Source of the DNA: Pseudomonas sp. v388
GTDB taxonomy: Bacteria; Pseudomonadota; Gammaproteobacteria; Pseudomonadales; Pseudomonadaceae
Direction of reading: 5' to 3'
NCBI RefSeq assembly: GCF_003935425.1
Contig: NZ_RHQN01000008.1
Coordinates: 186,001 to 250,000, forward strand
DNA: 64,000 nucleotides
The position numbers and the translations under genes are program-made. Below, piece after piece: positions 25,858 through 36,100 of the stretch. The notes below the pieces were generated by a model. That model saw nothing but the letters and a program-made list of their open reading frames with translations. It was not told where the DNA came from and searched no databases. Numbering within the stretch: the first letter of the stretch is position 1; each line of letters opens with the position of its first letter.

Positions 25858-28077
25858 TCAAGCTGTGCCGGCGGTCGCCTGGACCTCTTGAGCGGCCATG
25901 GCCTGGACGAATGCCTCCAGTGGCATGGGCTTGCTGAGCAAGTAACCCTGGGCTTCATCACAATCGAAACTCTTGAGGTAGGCCAGCTGCCGGGCCGTCT
26001 CGACACCTTCGGCGGTGATGGTCAACGACAGCGAGCGACCCAGCTGGATGATCGCCTGTACGATGGACTGGCTCTGGGCGCTGTCCTCGATCTCGTTGAT
26101 GAAACTGCGGTCGATCTTCAACCCATCGAACGGAAAGGATTTGAGGTAGCTCAGCGACGAGTACCCGGTGCCGAAATCGTCCATCGACAACCGCACCCCC
26201 AGCGCTTTCAAGGCGGTCATGACGTTCAGTCCCGCTTCTGCGTCATCGATCATCACCCGTTCGGTGACCTCCAGCTCCAGGCGCCGGCTGGGCAGGCCGG
26301 TCGCGGCCAGCACGTTGCGCACCCGCTCGACCAGACCTGGGGTGCGGAACTCCACGGCAGAGATGTTGACCGAGACGATCAGCGAGTCTTCCCAGCGCAC
26401 GGCATCGCTGCAGGCCCGGTGCATGACCCAGTCGCTCAATGCGATGATCGAGCCGTTTTCCTCGGCCAGGCCGATGAAACGATCCGGCATGCATAAGCCA
26501 CGGGTGGGGTGTTCCCAGCGGATCAACGCCTCGGCCCCGGCGATCCTGCCGCTGGAGATGTGATAGCGCGGTTGGTAGCGCAGGGTAAACTGGTCGGCGC
26601 CGATGGCCGCCCGCAGATCCTTTTCCAGCTCGCGGCGCTCGGTGATACGGGTGGTCATTGCCTGCTCGTAGAAGCGCCAGGTATTGCGCCCGGCTTTCTT
26701 GGCTTCGTACAGCGCCAGGTCGGAAAACTTCAGCAGCTCGCACGATGCGCAAGCGTCTGCCGGACACAGGGCGATGCCGATGCTCAGGCCAATGAACACG
26801 TCCTGTCCGTTGACGGTGAAAGGCTCGGCGATGCGCTGGATCAACTGCCTGCACAACCCATGGATGGCCGGCATGTCGAGCAGGCTGGTGGTGATCAGAA
26901 TGAATTCGTCCCCGCCATGCCGGACCAGCAGGTCCTGGCGGGCTATGCAGCCCTGCAGCCGCAGCGCAACTTCGCGCAGCACGCTGTCGCCGCCGCTGTG
27001 GCCGAACACATCGTTGATCGCCTTGAAGTTGTCCAGGTCGAGGCTGAGCATCACCACGGGTGCTTCGCGGGTCGGCAGCCGTTGCAGCTCGGCCTGCAGA
27101 AAGGTCTGCATGTGTGTCCGGTTAGGCAGGCCGGTCAGGGCGTCATGCCGGGACTGATGAAGCAGCGCGGCTTGTCCGGCAGTAATCGCCAGCAGCTGCT
27201 TGTCCATCAGGCGTGCGGTATGAAAGCTCTTGCGGAACACCACGAACGTGCCGACCGCCAGGGCCGCGAGCAACAGCAGCAACACCGGCAACAGGCCGTT
27301 GATCAACTTGTCGCCGGGGCGCTCCGGGTCCCAGCGCAGCACCAGTTCCCCGGCGCGCACTGCCGGTGCGGCTACGGCATCGGCGCCGTCGAGCGGGGTG
27401 CGCAGGTTGGCGATGTCATAGTCGGTCCCGATCTGGTCGAGTTTCAGGGGCGTCAGGCGATAAGCCAGGATCAGCACCGATTGCGGGTCGTCAGTCATCT
27501 CCACATCCGGGTTTTCGCCGGGCGTCAGGGCCGCAGCCGACAGCAGCACCGGGTGCTCGCCCATGGGCTGGACCTGGGTGAACGCCTGCTCATCGGCGGC
27601 GCCGTCGCGGGCCTGCTGGATCAGGCGCTTGGGCAAGGCGCCGAGCCAGCTTTCCAGCTGCCGGTCCGCCAGTTCGCCGCCGATCACCGCGTAGCGGGTG
27701 CGGTCGTCCGGCCCGACCACGAATACGCCTTCGAACTGGAAATCAGTGTAGAGCGACGCACCCAGGTTGCCACGCACAAAGGCCCAATCACTGTCGGTGT
27801 CGATGTGCAGATGCTGGTAGGCATCGCCCCAGAATGCGTTATCACGGGTCGAGGAAATGATGCTTTTGAGCCGAGACCGCCAGACCTGCTCGACCATATG
27901 CTGGCTGTGCTGGAATTCGTGCCGGTTGAGTTGCCAGGCGACATACGACAGCGAGCCGATCATGGTGACCGAGATTACGATCAGCACACCGACCACCGCG
28001 AACAGGGCTCGCCGGGCGACAAACAGGTGACTTGAGTCCGCCCGGTGGCTGGCCTCGGGCGCTGTCGGCAACTTCAT
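25858..28077 (-). CDS. Membrane GGDEF-EAL cyclic-di-GMP enzyme with periplasmic CHASE4-like sensor
   Basis: 739 residues. A transmembrane helix (about 24-48), a periplasmic sensor (about 49-258; RLKSIISSTRDNAFWGDAYQHL resembles CHASE4), a second helix (about 262-282), a GGDEF domain with intact GGDEF at 388-392, and an EAL domain with EAL at 516-518 and DDFGTGYSSLSYLKSFPFDGLKID-type catalytic text. Both active sites look complete, so it could make and break c-di-GMP. The inhibitory RxxD site before GGDEF reads ARQD, so product inhibition is probably lost. The start at 28077 has GGAAG upstream; a TTG ten codons earlier is possible. Confidence 0.93.
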   Translation of the reverse strand: MKLPTAPEASHRADSSHLFVARRALFAVVGVLIVISVTMIGSLSYVAWQLNRHEFQHSQHMVEQVWRSRLKSIISSTRDNAFWGDAYQHLHIDTDSDWAFVRGNLGASLYTDFQFEGVFVVGPDDRTRYAVIGGELADRQLESWLGALPKRLIQQARDGAADEQAFTQVQPMGEHPVLLSAAALTPGENPDVEMTDDPQSVLILAYRLTPLKLDQIGTDYDIANLRTPLDGADAVAAPAVRAGELVLRWDPERPGDKLINGLLPVLLLLLAALAVGTFVVFRKSFHTARLMDKQLLAITAGQAALLHQSRHDALTGLPNRTHMQTFLQAELQRLPTREAPVVMLSLDLDNFKAINDVFGHSGGDSVLREVALRLQGCIARQDLLVRHGGDEFILITTSLLDMPAIHGLCRQLIQRIAEPFTVNGQDVFIGLSIGIALCPADACASCELLKFSDLALYEAKKAGRNTWRFYEQAMTTRITERRELEKDLRAAIGADQFTLRYQPRYHISSGRIAGAEALIRWEHPTRGLCMPDRFIGLAEENGSIIALSDWVMHRACSDAVRWEDSLIVSVNISAVEFRTPGLVERVRNVLAATGLPSRRLELEVTERVMIDDAEAGLNVMTALKALGVRLSMDDFGTGYSSLSYLKSFPFDGLKIDRSFINEIEDSAQSQSIVQAIIQLGRSLSLTITAEGVETARQLAYLKSFDCDEAQGYLLSKPMPLEAFVQAMAAQEVQATAGTA

Positions 28078-28337
28078 GACTGCCACTTCCACGATCAATA
28101 ACGACAAGAATAAGGAGTTGTGCGGTCACGCCGAGGGTCTGCATCGAATGCGGACTCATGAGTTTCGCTACCGTTGGCTCGACGGCCGCGAAGCAGGATT
28201 CCATCCGAGGCTCAAGGGCGCTGCCGTCTCAAGGCGTATCGGCCCGGGCCACGGTTTCTTGAATGGCCGCGGCAGCCTGCATGTCATGGGCAATGCCACG
28301 TAGAATGGCGGCTGAAACCGTTCACCGAGGTGGTTCA

Positions 28338-30701
28338 TTGGAGTTACAACAGGGTTTTATCCTGAGCCGTCACTGGCAGGATACGCCGCAGGGCACGCTC
28401 ATCGAGTTCTGGCTGGCGACCGACCAGGGGCCGCGCCAGATCCGCTTGCCGTGTCAGCCATCCGTCGCCTTCATTCCTGCCGAACAGGGTGAACGTGCCA
28501 AGGCCCTGCTGCGGGCCGAGCGCGGTGTCGAGTTCAAGGCACTGGCGTTACGCGACTTCCGTCATCGGCCGGTTCTGGGCGTTTACTGCCTGCAATACAG
28601 GCAACTGATGAACATCGAGAAGTTGCTGCGCAAGGGCAACGTCGACGTCTATGAGGCCGATATCCGCCCGCCGGAACGCTACCTGATGGAGCGCTTCATC
28701 ACCGCGCCGGTGCTGTTCGGCGGCACGCCGGATGCCGACGGCGTGCTGTGCAATGCCCAGATCAAGGCTGCCCCCGATTATCGCCCGCAACTGAAACTGG
28801 CTTCGCTGGACATCGAAACCACCGCGCGCGGCGAGCTGTATTCGATAGCCATCGAGGGTTGCGGACGACGCGACGTGTACATGCTCGGGCCGCCCAATGG
28901 CGCCGCGGAAGCGCTGGATTTCCAGCTGGAATACTGCGACACCCGGGCGCAATTGCTGGAACGCCTCAATGCCTGGCTGGCCAACCACGACCCGGATGCC
29001 ATCATCGGCTGGAACGTGGTGCAGTTCGACCTGCGGGTGCTGCACGAACATGCTCAGCGCCTGCACGTGCCGTTGCGGTTGGGGCGCGGCGGCGACGTCA
29101 TGGGCTGGCGGGAACACGGCAGCCGCAACAATCATTTCTTCGCCGAAGTCAGCGGGCGTCTGGTGATCGATGGCGTCGAGGCCCTGCGTTCGGCCACCTG
29201 GAGCTTTCCGTCATTCAGCCTGGAGAACGTTTCCCGCACGCTGCTCGGCGACGGCAAGGCCATCGACACGCCTTACCAGCGCATGGACGAAATCAATCGC
29301 ATGTTCGCCGAGGACAAGCCAGCGCTGGCCCGCTACAACATCAAGGACTGCGAACTGGTGACGCGGATCTTCGCCAGGACCGAACTGCTGACCTTTTTGC
29401 TGGAGCGCGCCACGGTCACCGGCCTGCCCGCCGACCGCAGCGGCGGCTCGGTGGCCGCGTTCTGTCATTTGTACATTCCGCTGATGCACCGCCAGGGTTT
29501 CGTCGCGCCCAACCAGGGCGAGCGCTTGCCGGAAGCCAGCCCCGGCGGGTTCGTGATGGATTCACAACCGGGCCTGTATGAGTCGGTGCTGGTGCTGGAC
29601 TACAAGAGTCTGTATCCGTCGATCATCCGCACATTTCTCATTGACCCGGTCGGCCTGATCGAGGGCCTGCACGAGCCCGACCCGAACCTGTCGGTGCCGG
29701 GTTTCCGCGGCGCACGGTTTTCCCGCACCCGGCACAGCCTGCCGGCCATCGTCGAACGGGTCTGGCAGGGGCGCGAGGCGGCCAAGCGCGAGCGCAACGC
29801 GCCGTTGTCCCAGGCACTGAAGATCATCATGAACGCGTTCTACGGTGTGCTGGGTTCCAGCGGCTGTCGTTTTTTCGACCCGCGGCTGGCGTCATCCATC
29901 ACCCTGCGCGGGCACGAAATCATGCTCAAGACCCGCGAGCTGATTCAGGCTCGGGGCTACACCGTGATCTATGGTGATACCGATTCCACGTTCGTCTGGC
30001 TCGGGCGCCCCCACGGCCAGCAGGAAGCCGCCGCCATCGGCCAGGCGCTGGTGCGAGAAGTCAACGACTGGTGGCGCGAGCACCTGAGCGTCGAATACGG
30101 GCTGACCAGCGCGCTGGAGCTGCAATACGAGACGCACTTCCGGCGGTTCCTGATGCCCACGGTGCGAGGTGCCGAAGAAGGCAGCAAGAAACGCTACGCG
30201 GGGTTGGTCACTGCGGCAGACGGCACGGAAGAAATGATCTACAAGGGTCTGGAAACCGTGCGTACCGACTGGTCGCCGCTGGCCCGGCAGTTCCAGCAGG
30301 AGCTGTACCTGCGCATTTTCAAGCGTCAGCCGTATCAGGATTATGTGCGCGACTATGTGCGTGGCACCCTGGCCGGCGAGATGGATGACCTTCTGGTCTA
30401 TCGCAAGCGGCTGCGCCGACGCCTCGATGACTACGAGCGGGTGGTGCCGCCCCATGTGCGAGCGGCGCGAATCGCCGACGAATACAACGACCGGCAGGGC
30501 AGGCCGCGGCAGTACCAGAGCGGCGGCTGGATCAGCTATGTGATGACCGTCAACGGGCCTGAGCCTCTGGAAATCCGTCGCGCGCCCATCGACTACGATC
30601 ATTACGTCACGCGCCAGTTGCAGCCTTTGGCCGATGCAATCCTGCCGTTCGTGGATGACGATTTCGCCACCTTGATCGGCGGTCAGCTGGGGCTGTTCTA
30701 G
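28338..30701 (+). CDS. polB: DNA polymerase II (family B)
   Basis: Repair and restart polymerase with 3'-5' proofreading; 787 residues, the usual size. Exonuclease motif I DIET (158-161), NVVQFDLRVL and YNIKDCELV, then polymerase motifs DYKSLYPSIIR, KIIMNAFYGVLGSSGCRFFDP and YGDTDS (545-550) are all intact. The TTG start at 28338 (reading LELQQGFILSRHW) is chosen because GAGGTGG precedes it and the family begins here. No LexA box was found upstream, although polB is SOS-induced in E. coli. Its TAG stop is shared, within CTAG, with the convergent sirtuin gene. Confidence 0.95.
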   Translation: MELQQGFILSRHWQDTPQGTLIEFWLATDQGPRQIRLPCQPSVAFIPAEQGERAKALLRAERGVEFKALALRDFRHRPVLGVYCLQYRQLMNIEKLLRKGNVDVYEADIRPPERYLMERFITAPVLFGGTPDADGVLCNAQIKAAPDYRPQLKLASLDIETTARGELYSIAIEGCGRRDVYMLGPPNGAAEALDFQLEYCDTRAQLLERLNAWLANHDPDAIIGWNVVQFDLRVLHEHAQRLHVPLRLGRGGDVMGWREHGSRNNHFFAEVSGRLVIDGVEALRSATWSFPSFSLENVSRTLLGDGKAIDTPYQRMDEINRMFAEDKPALARYNIKDCELVTRIFARTELLTFLLERATVTGLPADRSGGSVAAFCHLYIPLMHRQGFVAPNQGERLPEASPGGFVMDSQPGLYESVLVLDYKSLYPSIIRTFLIDPVGLIEGLHEPDPNLSVPGFRGARFSRTRHSLPAIVERVWQGREAAKRERNAPLSQALKIIMNAFYGVLGSSGCRFFDPRLASSITLRGHEIMLKTRELIQARGYTVIYGDTDSTFVWLGRPHGQQEAAAIGQALVREVNDWWREHLSVEYGLTSALELQYETHFRRFLMPTVRGAEEGSKKRYAGLVTAADGTEEMIYKGLETVRTDWSPLARQFQQELYLRIFKRQPYQDYVRDYVRGTLAGEMDDLLVYRKRLRRRLDDYERVVPPHVRAARIADEYNDRQGRPRQYQSGGWISYVMTVNGPEPLEIRRAPIDYDHYVTRQLQPLADAILPFVDDDFATLIGGQLGLF

Positions 30702-31537
30702 GCAGAGCGAGCCAGGCGCTCGACCAGGGCCGGCAACAGCACCTCGCACGGCTCCTGAAGCTTGTGGGTCAGCAGGTCGTCGCCGCGGGTCTTGCCGAAA
30801 TTGATGGCAATCACCGGCTTTCCCGCCTCGACCATTGCCCGGCACAGACGAAACGCCGACCAGGCCATGAGGGAACTGCCCACCACCAGCAAGCCTGCCG
30901 CCTGCTCGATACTGTCCATCGCACTGGCGGCGGTGGACGGGGCCACGTTTTCGCCGAAAAACACCACATCCGGTTTGAGCCGTTCTCCGCCGCACCGGGT
31001 GCAGTGCGGCACCTGGAAGGCCGCCTCGAACGCCGGGTCGAGCAGGGTGTCGCCATCCGGTGCCTGAACGGCGTCGACGCCGGCCAGATACGGGTTCTGC
31101 GCCAGCAGCGTGTGCTGGATCTCGGCCCGCTCGAAACCCTGACGGCAATCCAGGCACACCACGCGATGCAGATTGCCGTGCAGTTCGATCACGTCCAGGC
31201 TTCCAGCCTTGCTGTGCAGCGCATCCACGTTCTGGGTGATCAACCCGGTGATTCGCGCGTTTTCCTGTAAAGCGGCGAGCGCCTGATGGGCCACGTTGGG
31301 CTGCGCAGCGCGGATCCGCGGCCAGCCCAGCATGGCCCGCGCCCAGTAACGCTGGCGCGCGGCGGGGTTGCCGGCGAACTCCTGGAACATCATCGGCTGT
31401 TTGCCGCGACGCACCCCGTCCTGGTCCCGATAATCCGGGATGCCCGAGGCAGTGCTCATCCCGGCGCCGGTCAACACCACAAAGGGCCGCTGGACCATGG
31501 CCTGGGCAAGTATTTCCACGGATGGGCTGTCGGGCAT
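30698..31537 (-). CDS. Sirtuin, NAD-dependent protein deacylase
   Basis: 279-residue Sir2-family enzyme that removes acyl groups from lysines using NAD. The NAD site GAGMSTASGIPDYR (24-37), TQNVDALH (101-108), catalytic H120 and four zinc cysteines (C128, C131, C179, C182) are all visible, so it is predicted active. ATG 31537 (MPDSPSVEIL) follows GGAA; the longer frame upstream runs through the divergent gene and is rejected. It lies tail-to-tail with polB, overlapping by four bases. Confidence 0.92.
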   Translation of the reverse strand: MPDSPSVEILAQAMVQRPFVVLTGAGMSTASGIPDYRDQDGVRRGKQPMMFQEFAGNPAARQRYWARAMLGWPRIRAAQPNVAHQALAALQENARITGLITQNVDALHSKAGSLDVIELHGNLHRVVCLDCRQGFERAEIQHTLLAQNPYLAGVDAVQAPDGDTLLDPAFEAAFQVPHCTRCGGERLKPDVVFFGENVAPSTAASAMDSIEQAAGLLVVGSSLMAWSAFRLCRAMVEAGKPVIAINFGKTRGDDLLTHKLQEPCEVLLPALVERLARSA

Positions 31538-31567
31538 TAGTCGGTTCCATGTCGAGGAGTGAGTGAG

Positions 31568-32101
31568 ATGGTAATCTCCAGACCTGACTTTTACCCGGAA
31601 AGTGCCACCGAAACCCTGGCCATGAGAGTAGCGTGTATGCCTGAACTGGAGACAAACCAGACACTGCGAAGAAAGGTTCTGGCGTGGATAGTGTTGTTCG
31701 GGGTGCTGGCAATCGCCCTGTTTTTCTATTTGATTCGCCCACAATATTCGCCCGAGATCGTGCTCAAGCAGCCGTTCATTCCCGGCCAATGGGTGTACGT
31801 CATGCGCAACGGCCATGACGCCTCCGAACCGTCGTCCCTGAGGTTCTACATCGATGATGTCGAAGCCAGCTCCCAGGTGATGAGTGTGCGGCTGGGCAAG
31901 AAACTGCCGTTTCTGGTGTCCGACACCGCCCTTGAGGATGTGGCCATTCAGAAAGTCGCCAATGGCCTGAAGATCCAGATACGCGGCGCGGTCCAGTCGT
32001 ACAGAAGCGATCTGTACCTGGCTGACGGCGACACCTACACCACCTTCCGGGTCAGCCTCGATCAACGCGACGACAGTGCGCCCAAGCCCAGCGGGCGCTG
32101 A
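31568..32101 (+). CDS. Membrane-anchored protein of unknown function
   Basis: About 177 residues. One N-terminal transmembrane helix (VLAWIVLFGVLAIALFFYLI) anchors a domain of about 110 residues that is probably periplasmic and rich in beta strands (GQWVYVMRNGHDASEPSSLRF, VMSVRLGKKLPFLVSD). The C-terminus is hydrophilic. AGGAG lies 8 bases before ATG 31568, but starts at 31622 or 31637 would still keep the helix, so the start is unsure. I do not recognise a family. It is divergent from the sirtuin gene, and phzF follows 39 bases later. Confidence 0.7.
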   Translation: MVISRPDFYPESATETLAMRVACMPELETNQTLRRKVLAWIVLFGVLAIALFFYLIRPQYSPEIVLKQPFIPGQWVYVMRNGHDASEPSSLRFYIDDVEASSQVMSVRLGKKLPFLVSDTALEDVAIQKVANGLKIQIRGAVQSYRSDLYLADGDTYTTFRVSLDQRDDSAPKPSGR

Positions 32102-32140
32102 TTGCCGCTTTAGAACATCAATTGCAAAGGGAACCCTGCG

Positions 32141-32983
32141 ATGCCGTCGTTCAAGTTCAAACAAGTGGATGTGTTCACAGATCGGCCTTTGCTGGGCAAT
32201 CCGCTGGCCGTGGTGCTTGGGGCCGACGGGCTGAGCGATGCACGCATGGCGGCGTTTGCCCGCTGGACCAACCTGAGTGAAACCACTTTTCTGCTCGAAC
32301 CCACCGACCCTCGAGCGGACTACCGGGTACGGATCTTTACCACGCTGAGCGAATTACCGTTCGCTGGCCATCCGACCTTGGGCAGCTGTCATGCCTGGCT
32401 GGAAAGTGGTGAAACGCCCAAGGGCGAGGAGATCGTGCAGGAGTGCGGGATTGGCCTGGTGCGCATCCGCCGAATCGGCGGGCAACTGGCATTTACCGCG
32501 CCGCCGTTGCTGCGAGCGGGTCCGGTGGACGCCGGGTTGATCGAGCGGATGCGCCAGGGCTTGCGGCTGGAGCAGGGTGCCATTCTGGATGCGCGCTGGG
32601 TGGACAATGGTCCAGGCTGGCTGGCCCTGCGTCTGGCGAACCGGGCCGCCGTGCTGGCAATCAGGCCGGATTACAACAAGCTGCAAGGGCAAGTGCTCGG
32701 CGTGTTCGCGCCGTGGGAGCCACAACAGGACGGTGACCAGGCGCAGTTTGAAGTCCGGGCCTTTGTACCGGGCGACGGCATGCCGGAAGACCCGGTCACC
32801 GGCAGTCTCAATGCGGGCATTGCGCGGTGGCTGATCGAAGAAGGTCTGGCGCCGGACCGCTACATCGCCAGCCAGGGCACCGCCATGGGGCGCGAGGGCA
32901 GAGTGCATGTCCAGCGCATCGGCGAGGACATCTGGGTGGGCGGCCAAACCGTGACCTGCATCGATGGCAGCGTCACGTTGTAA
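32141..32983 (+). CDS. PhzF-family isomerase/epimerase
   Basis: 280 residues of the PhzF/diaminopimelate-epimerase fold. The N-terminus FKQVDVFTDRPLLGNPLAVVL, the catalytic glutamate in NLSETTF (E47), LPFAGHPTLGSCHAWL and the C-terminal EDPVTGSLNAGIARWL are all family hallmarks. AAGGGA stands before ATG 32141. No phenazine genes are nearby, so it is one of the many PhzF-like proteins of unknown substrate. A weak hairpin (AAACCCG / CGGGTTT) lies at 33040-33060. Confidence 0.9.
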   Translation: MPSFKFKQVDVFTDRPLLGNPLAVVLGADGLSDARMAAFARWTNLSETTFLLEPTDPRADYRVRIFTTLSELPFAGHPTLGSCHAWLESGETPKGEEIVQECGIGLVRIRRIGGQLAFTAPPLLRAGPVDAGLIERMRQGLRLEQGAILDARWVDNGPGWLALRLANRAAVLAIRPDYNKLQGQVLGVFAPWEPQQDGDQAQFEVRAFVPGDGMPEDPVTGSLNAGIARWLIEEGLAPDRYIASQGTAMGREGRVHVQRIGEDIWVGGQTVTCIDGSVTL

Positions 32984-33039
32984 CCCCTCACATGCCTGCC
33001 AAGGGGCACTGAACAGTCATCAAGGGACCTCATTCTGCC

Positions 33040-33060
33040 AAACCCGGCGCTGACGGGTTT
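33040..33060 (+). terminator. Possible terminator after the phzF-like gene
   Basis: A 7-bp inverted repeat AAACCCG / CGGGTTT with a 7-base loop, 57 bases after the phzF-like stop and about 60 before the next gene. The TTT at the end of the stem gives a short U tract. Weak, because the stem is short. Confidence 0.35.
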
Positions 33061-33123
33061 CAAGCGAAGCGCCGTGCGTATACTCGGCCCGAGACGACAC
33101 GGGTGGCTCAGGATGGTGGCACG

Positions 33124-36100
33124 ATGCTAGAAGAACGTCTTCCTCACACGCTGCTCAGCGAGCACATGGTGATGGACGAGCAGTGGCTCAGTCGATGCAG
33201 CGTCTCCCTGCGCCGGCATGAAGGTGAGCTGACGTACTGCGAGCTTTTCGATGCCCAGACCCGCAAGACCTGGCTGGCCGCCCGAGCGCCCATCGAGTCG
33301 CCGGCGGCGTGCCAGCGTCTGGAACGCGACTATCGGATCGGACTGGAGCCGGACTGGGCGATTCTGCCGGTGGCGTTCGTGCGTTCAGCCGAAGGGCCGT
33401 TGATGATTTATCCACCGTGCCCGGAACCCAGCTTCAGTGACCTGATCGCCGCCGGCGGTGTGTCTCTCGAACGACTCCTGACCCTGGCCACCAACGCGGC
33501 CAGATCCCTCGCCCAGGCCCATGAAAAAGGCGTCATCCACGGTTCTTTGCAGGGCCAGCACTTCATCGTGAGTGACAACGGCTCGGTGCGCTTGAGCTGC
33601 TTTCGCGCCGACACCCTCGAACTGATCAACACCGACAGCTCAACCACCGATCACTGGAATTACCTGGCGCCCGAGCAGGTCTGCCCGCACGGCTCGCTCA
33701 CTGACCAGCGCAGCGATATATACGCGCTGGGCGCGGTGCTGTACCAATTGCTGGTCGGTGAGCTGCCGCTGGCCGGCAGGGACAAGTCGCACTGGCGTCA
33801 CCTTCATGCAGGTGTCCAGGCCAGGCCGCCGGCCGAGGTGAAGCCGGCCGTTCCACCTATGCTCAGCCGGATTCTGGTCAAAACCCTGGCCAAGGAACCC
33901 AGCGCCCGCTACCAGACGGCCAAGGCGCTGGCGGCGGATTTCGCCCATTGCCTGCGCCAGTGGTCAGCCGACCGCTCCATCGCCGATTTCACCCTGGGTA
34001 CGGCGGATGTGTCCTCGGTAGGCAGCGATGTGCTGTTCGGCCGCAACGACGAACAGGCCTTGCTCGCCAATACCCTGCGCACGCTGCGTCGCGACAGCAG
34101 CCCGCGTGTCCTGACCGTAGCGGGCCCTGCGGGCAGCGGAAAATCCAGCCTGGTCACCTCGTCGCTGCGGTTGCACAGCAACCATTACTGGGCCTCGGGG
34201 AAATGCGCGACCCTTGAGCAGGCCATTCCCTACGGCCCATGGACCGACATACTGGGTTCGCTGACCACCCAGCTGCTGATCAAGAACAGCACCGACCTGG
34301 ACTCGATCAAGGCGGACATAGCGAGCCGTTTGAAAGGCCGGGGCAGGCTGCTGGCCAAGCTGGCGCCCTACCTGAAACTGATCATCGGCCCCATGGACGA
34401 CTTTCCGGAAAAACCCACGCGCCTGGCGCTGGAGAAGGAAAACCGCGCCATTCTCGATTTTCTCGAATTCTTCGGTTCCCCCGGCCAGCCGCTGGTGATC
34501 TTTCTCGACGACATGCAGTGGGCCGACGATTCCACGCACTGCCTGTTGAAGGAATACCTGTCCCGTCCGTTGCGCAACACGCTGCTGGTGCTGGCGTACC
34601 GAACCGATGATGAAGACAGCCCCGACGCCATGCAGGCCAGCCTTCAGCAACTGGCAGGCTCCGCGCTGCTGACTCACCACAGCGTCTGCCTGCCGCCGCT
34701 GTCGGTGGACGCCGTCACTGCGCTGATCGCCCAGCGCTTCCACACCGGCGCCGCCACGGTGGTGGAAGTGGCCCGGCTGGTGCACGAGAAAACCGCGGGC
34801 AATCCATTCTTCGTCAACCAGATCCTCAAGGTCATGGTCGAAGACAAACTGGTCGAGTTCGACAGCCAGCGCATGTGCTGGTCATGGTCGTTGCAGGATG
34901 TGGCACGGCACCGCTATGCCGACAACGTGGCCGAGCTGATGATCCACCGTCTGCGGCGACTGCCCACCGCCCAGCGGGAAATCCTGCGTCTGGCGGCGGC
35001 GGTAGGAGGCAAGTGCGATGAGGTGCTGCTGGCCTCGCTGGCCGCTATCGACCCCGACCGCCTGAGCAACAGCCTGAAAGGGCTGGCCAGTGCCGGATTC
35101 CTGAGCATCGCCCAGGGCGGCCTGTCCTTCACCCACGACCGAGTGCTGGAGGCGGCCTACGAATTGACCCCCCTCGGGCAGCGCCCCCGGCAACACGCCG
35201 TGATTGCAATCGCCATGCGCGAGTTGTGGCGCGACCGACTGCATCAGGCGACGTTCGAGGTCGCCAATCACGTGCATTTGTCGGACAAGGGCGCCTACGC
35301 GCCGAACCAGGCCGAGGATTTCATCACCTTGCTGCTGGAAGCCGCAGCACGGGCGCGTGACGCAGCCGCCTACGATCAGGCCGCAGGTTATCTGGCCTCG
35401 GCTGAAGAACTCCAGCAGTCGAGCCGGGCGACCTGCTCGGAGCGCAACCTCGCGTTCGCCATCATGTGTCAGGCGGCCGAGTGCGACATGTTGCTGTCCA
35501 ACATGGGCCGCGCGGAAATCAAGATCCAGGCGTGCATGCAGCGCGCCGCTTCGGTGATCGAGCGGGCCCGCGCCCACAAGCTCAAGGCCAAGCTGCTGAC
35601 GCTGCGTTCGGACTACGAGGCGGCGATTGACGAAGCGCTCAAGGGCCTTGCCGCGCTGGGCATTTGCCTGCCGCGCGGTCACCTGCCGGAGGTGGTCGCC
35701 GCCGAGCACGCCAGAATCAAGCAGCTGATCACCGAGCGCGGGCTGTTCGGGCTCGAGTCGCTGCCCAGGATGTGGGACCCGGAAGTCGAAGTGGCGATCG
35801 AGTTGCTGGCAACCCTGGGTTCGTCGTTCTTCGTCGAGGACGACATTCGCTTCCTGCACCTGGCGAAGATCATCGAGCTGTCGCTGATGTTCGGCATCGC
35901 TCCGGGCAGCACCTACGGGTTTTCCTGGTATGGCGTGATGATTGCCGAGCTGTTCGGTGAATACCAGGACGGCTATTCCTGCAGCCTGGTCGCCCTCAAG
36001 CTGATCGAACAGCATGGCTTCGAAGCCGACCTGACCGCGGCGCTGGTGGCGCTCGACCAGGTCAGCGCCTGGACCGCGCCGATGGAGTATTCCCGGCAAA

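Noticed and set aside
28076-28303. 75-residue plus-strand frame between the GGDEF-EAL gene and polB
   Set aside because: No ribosome site before ATG 28076 and no familiar sequence; the region is better read as promoter.
28150-28337. LexA box before polB
   Set aside because: No CTG-N10-CAG was found, so SOS control of polB cannot be claimed here.
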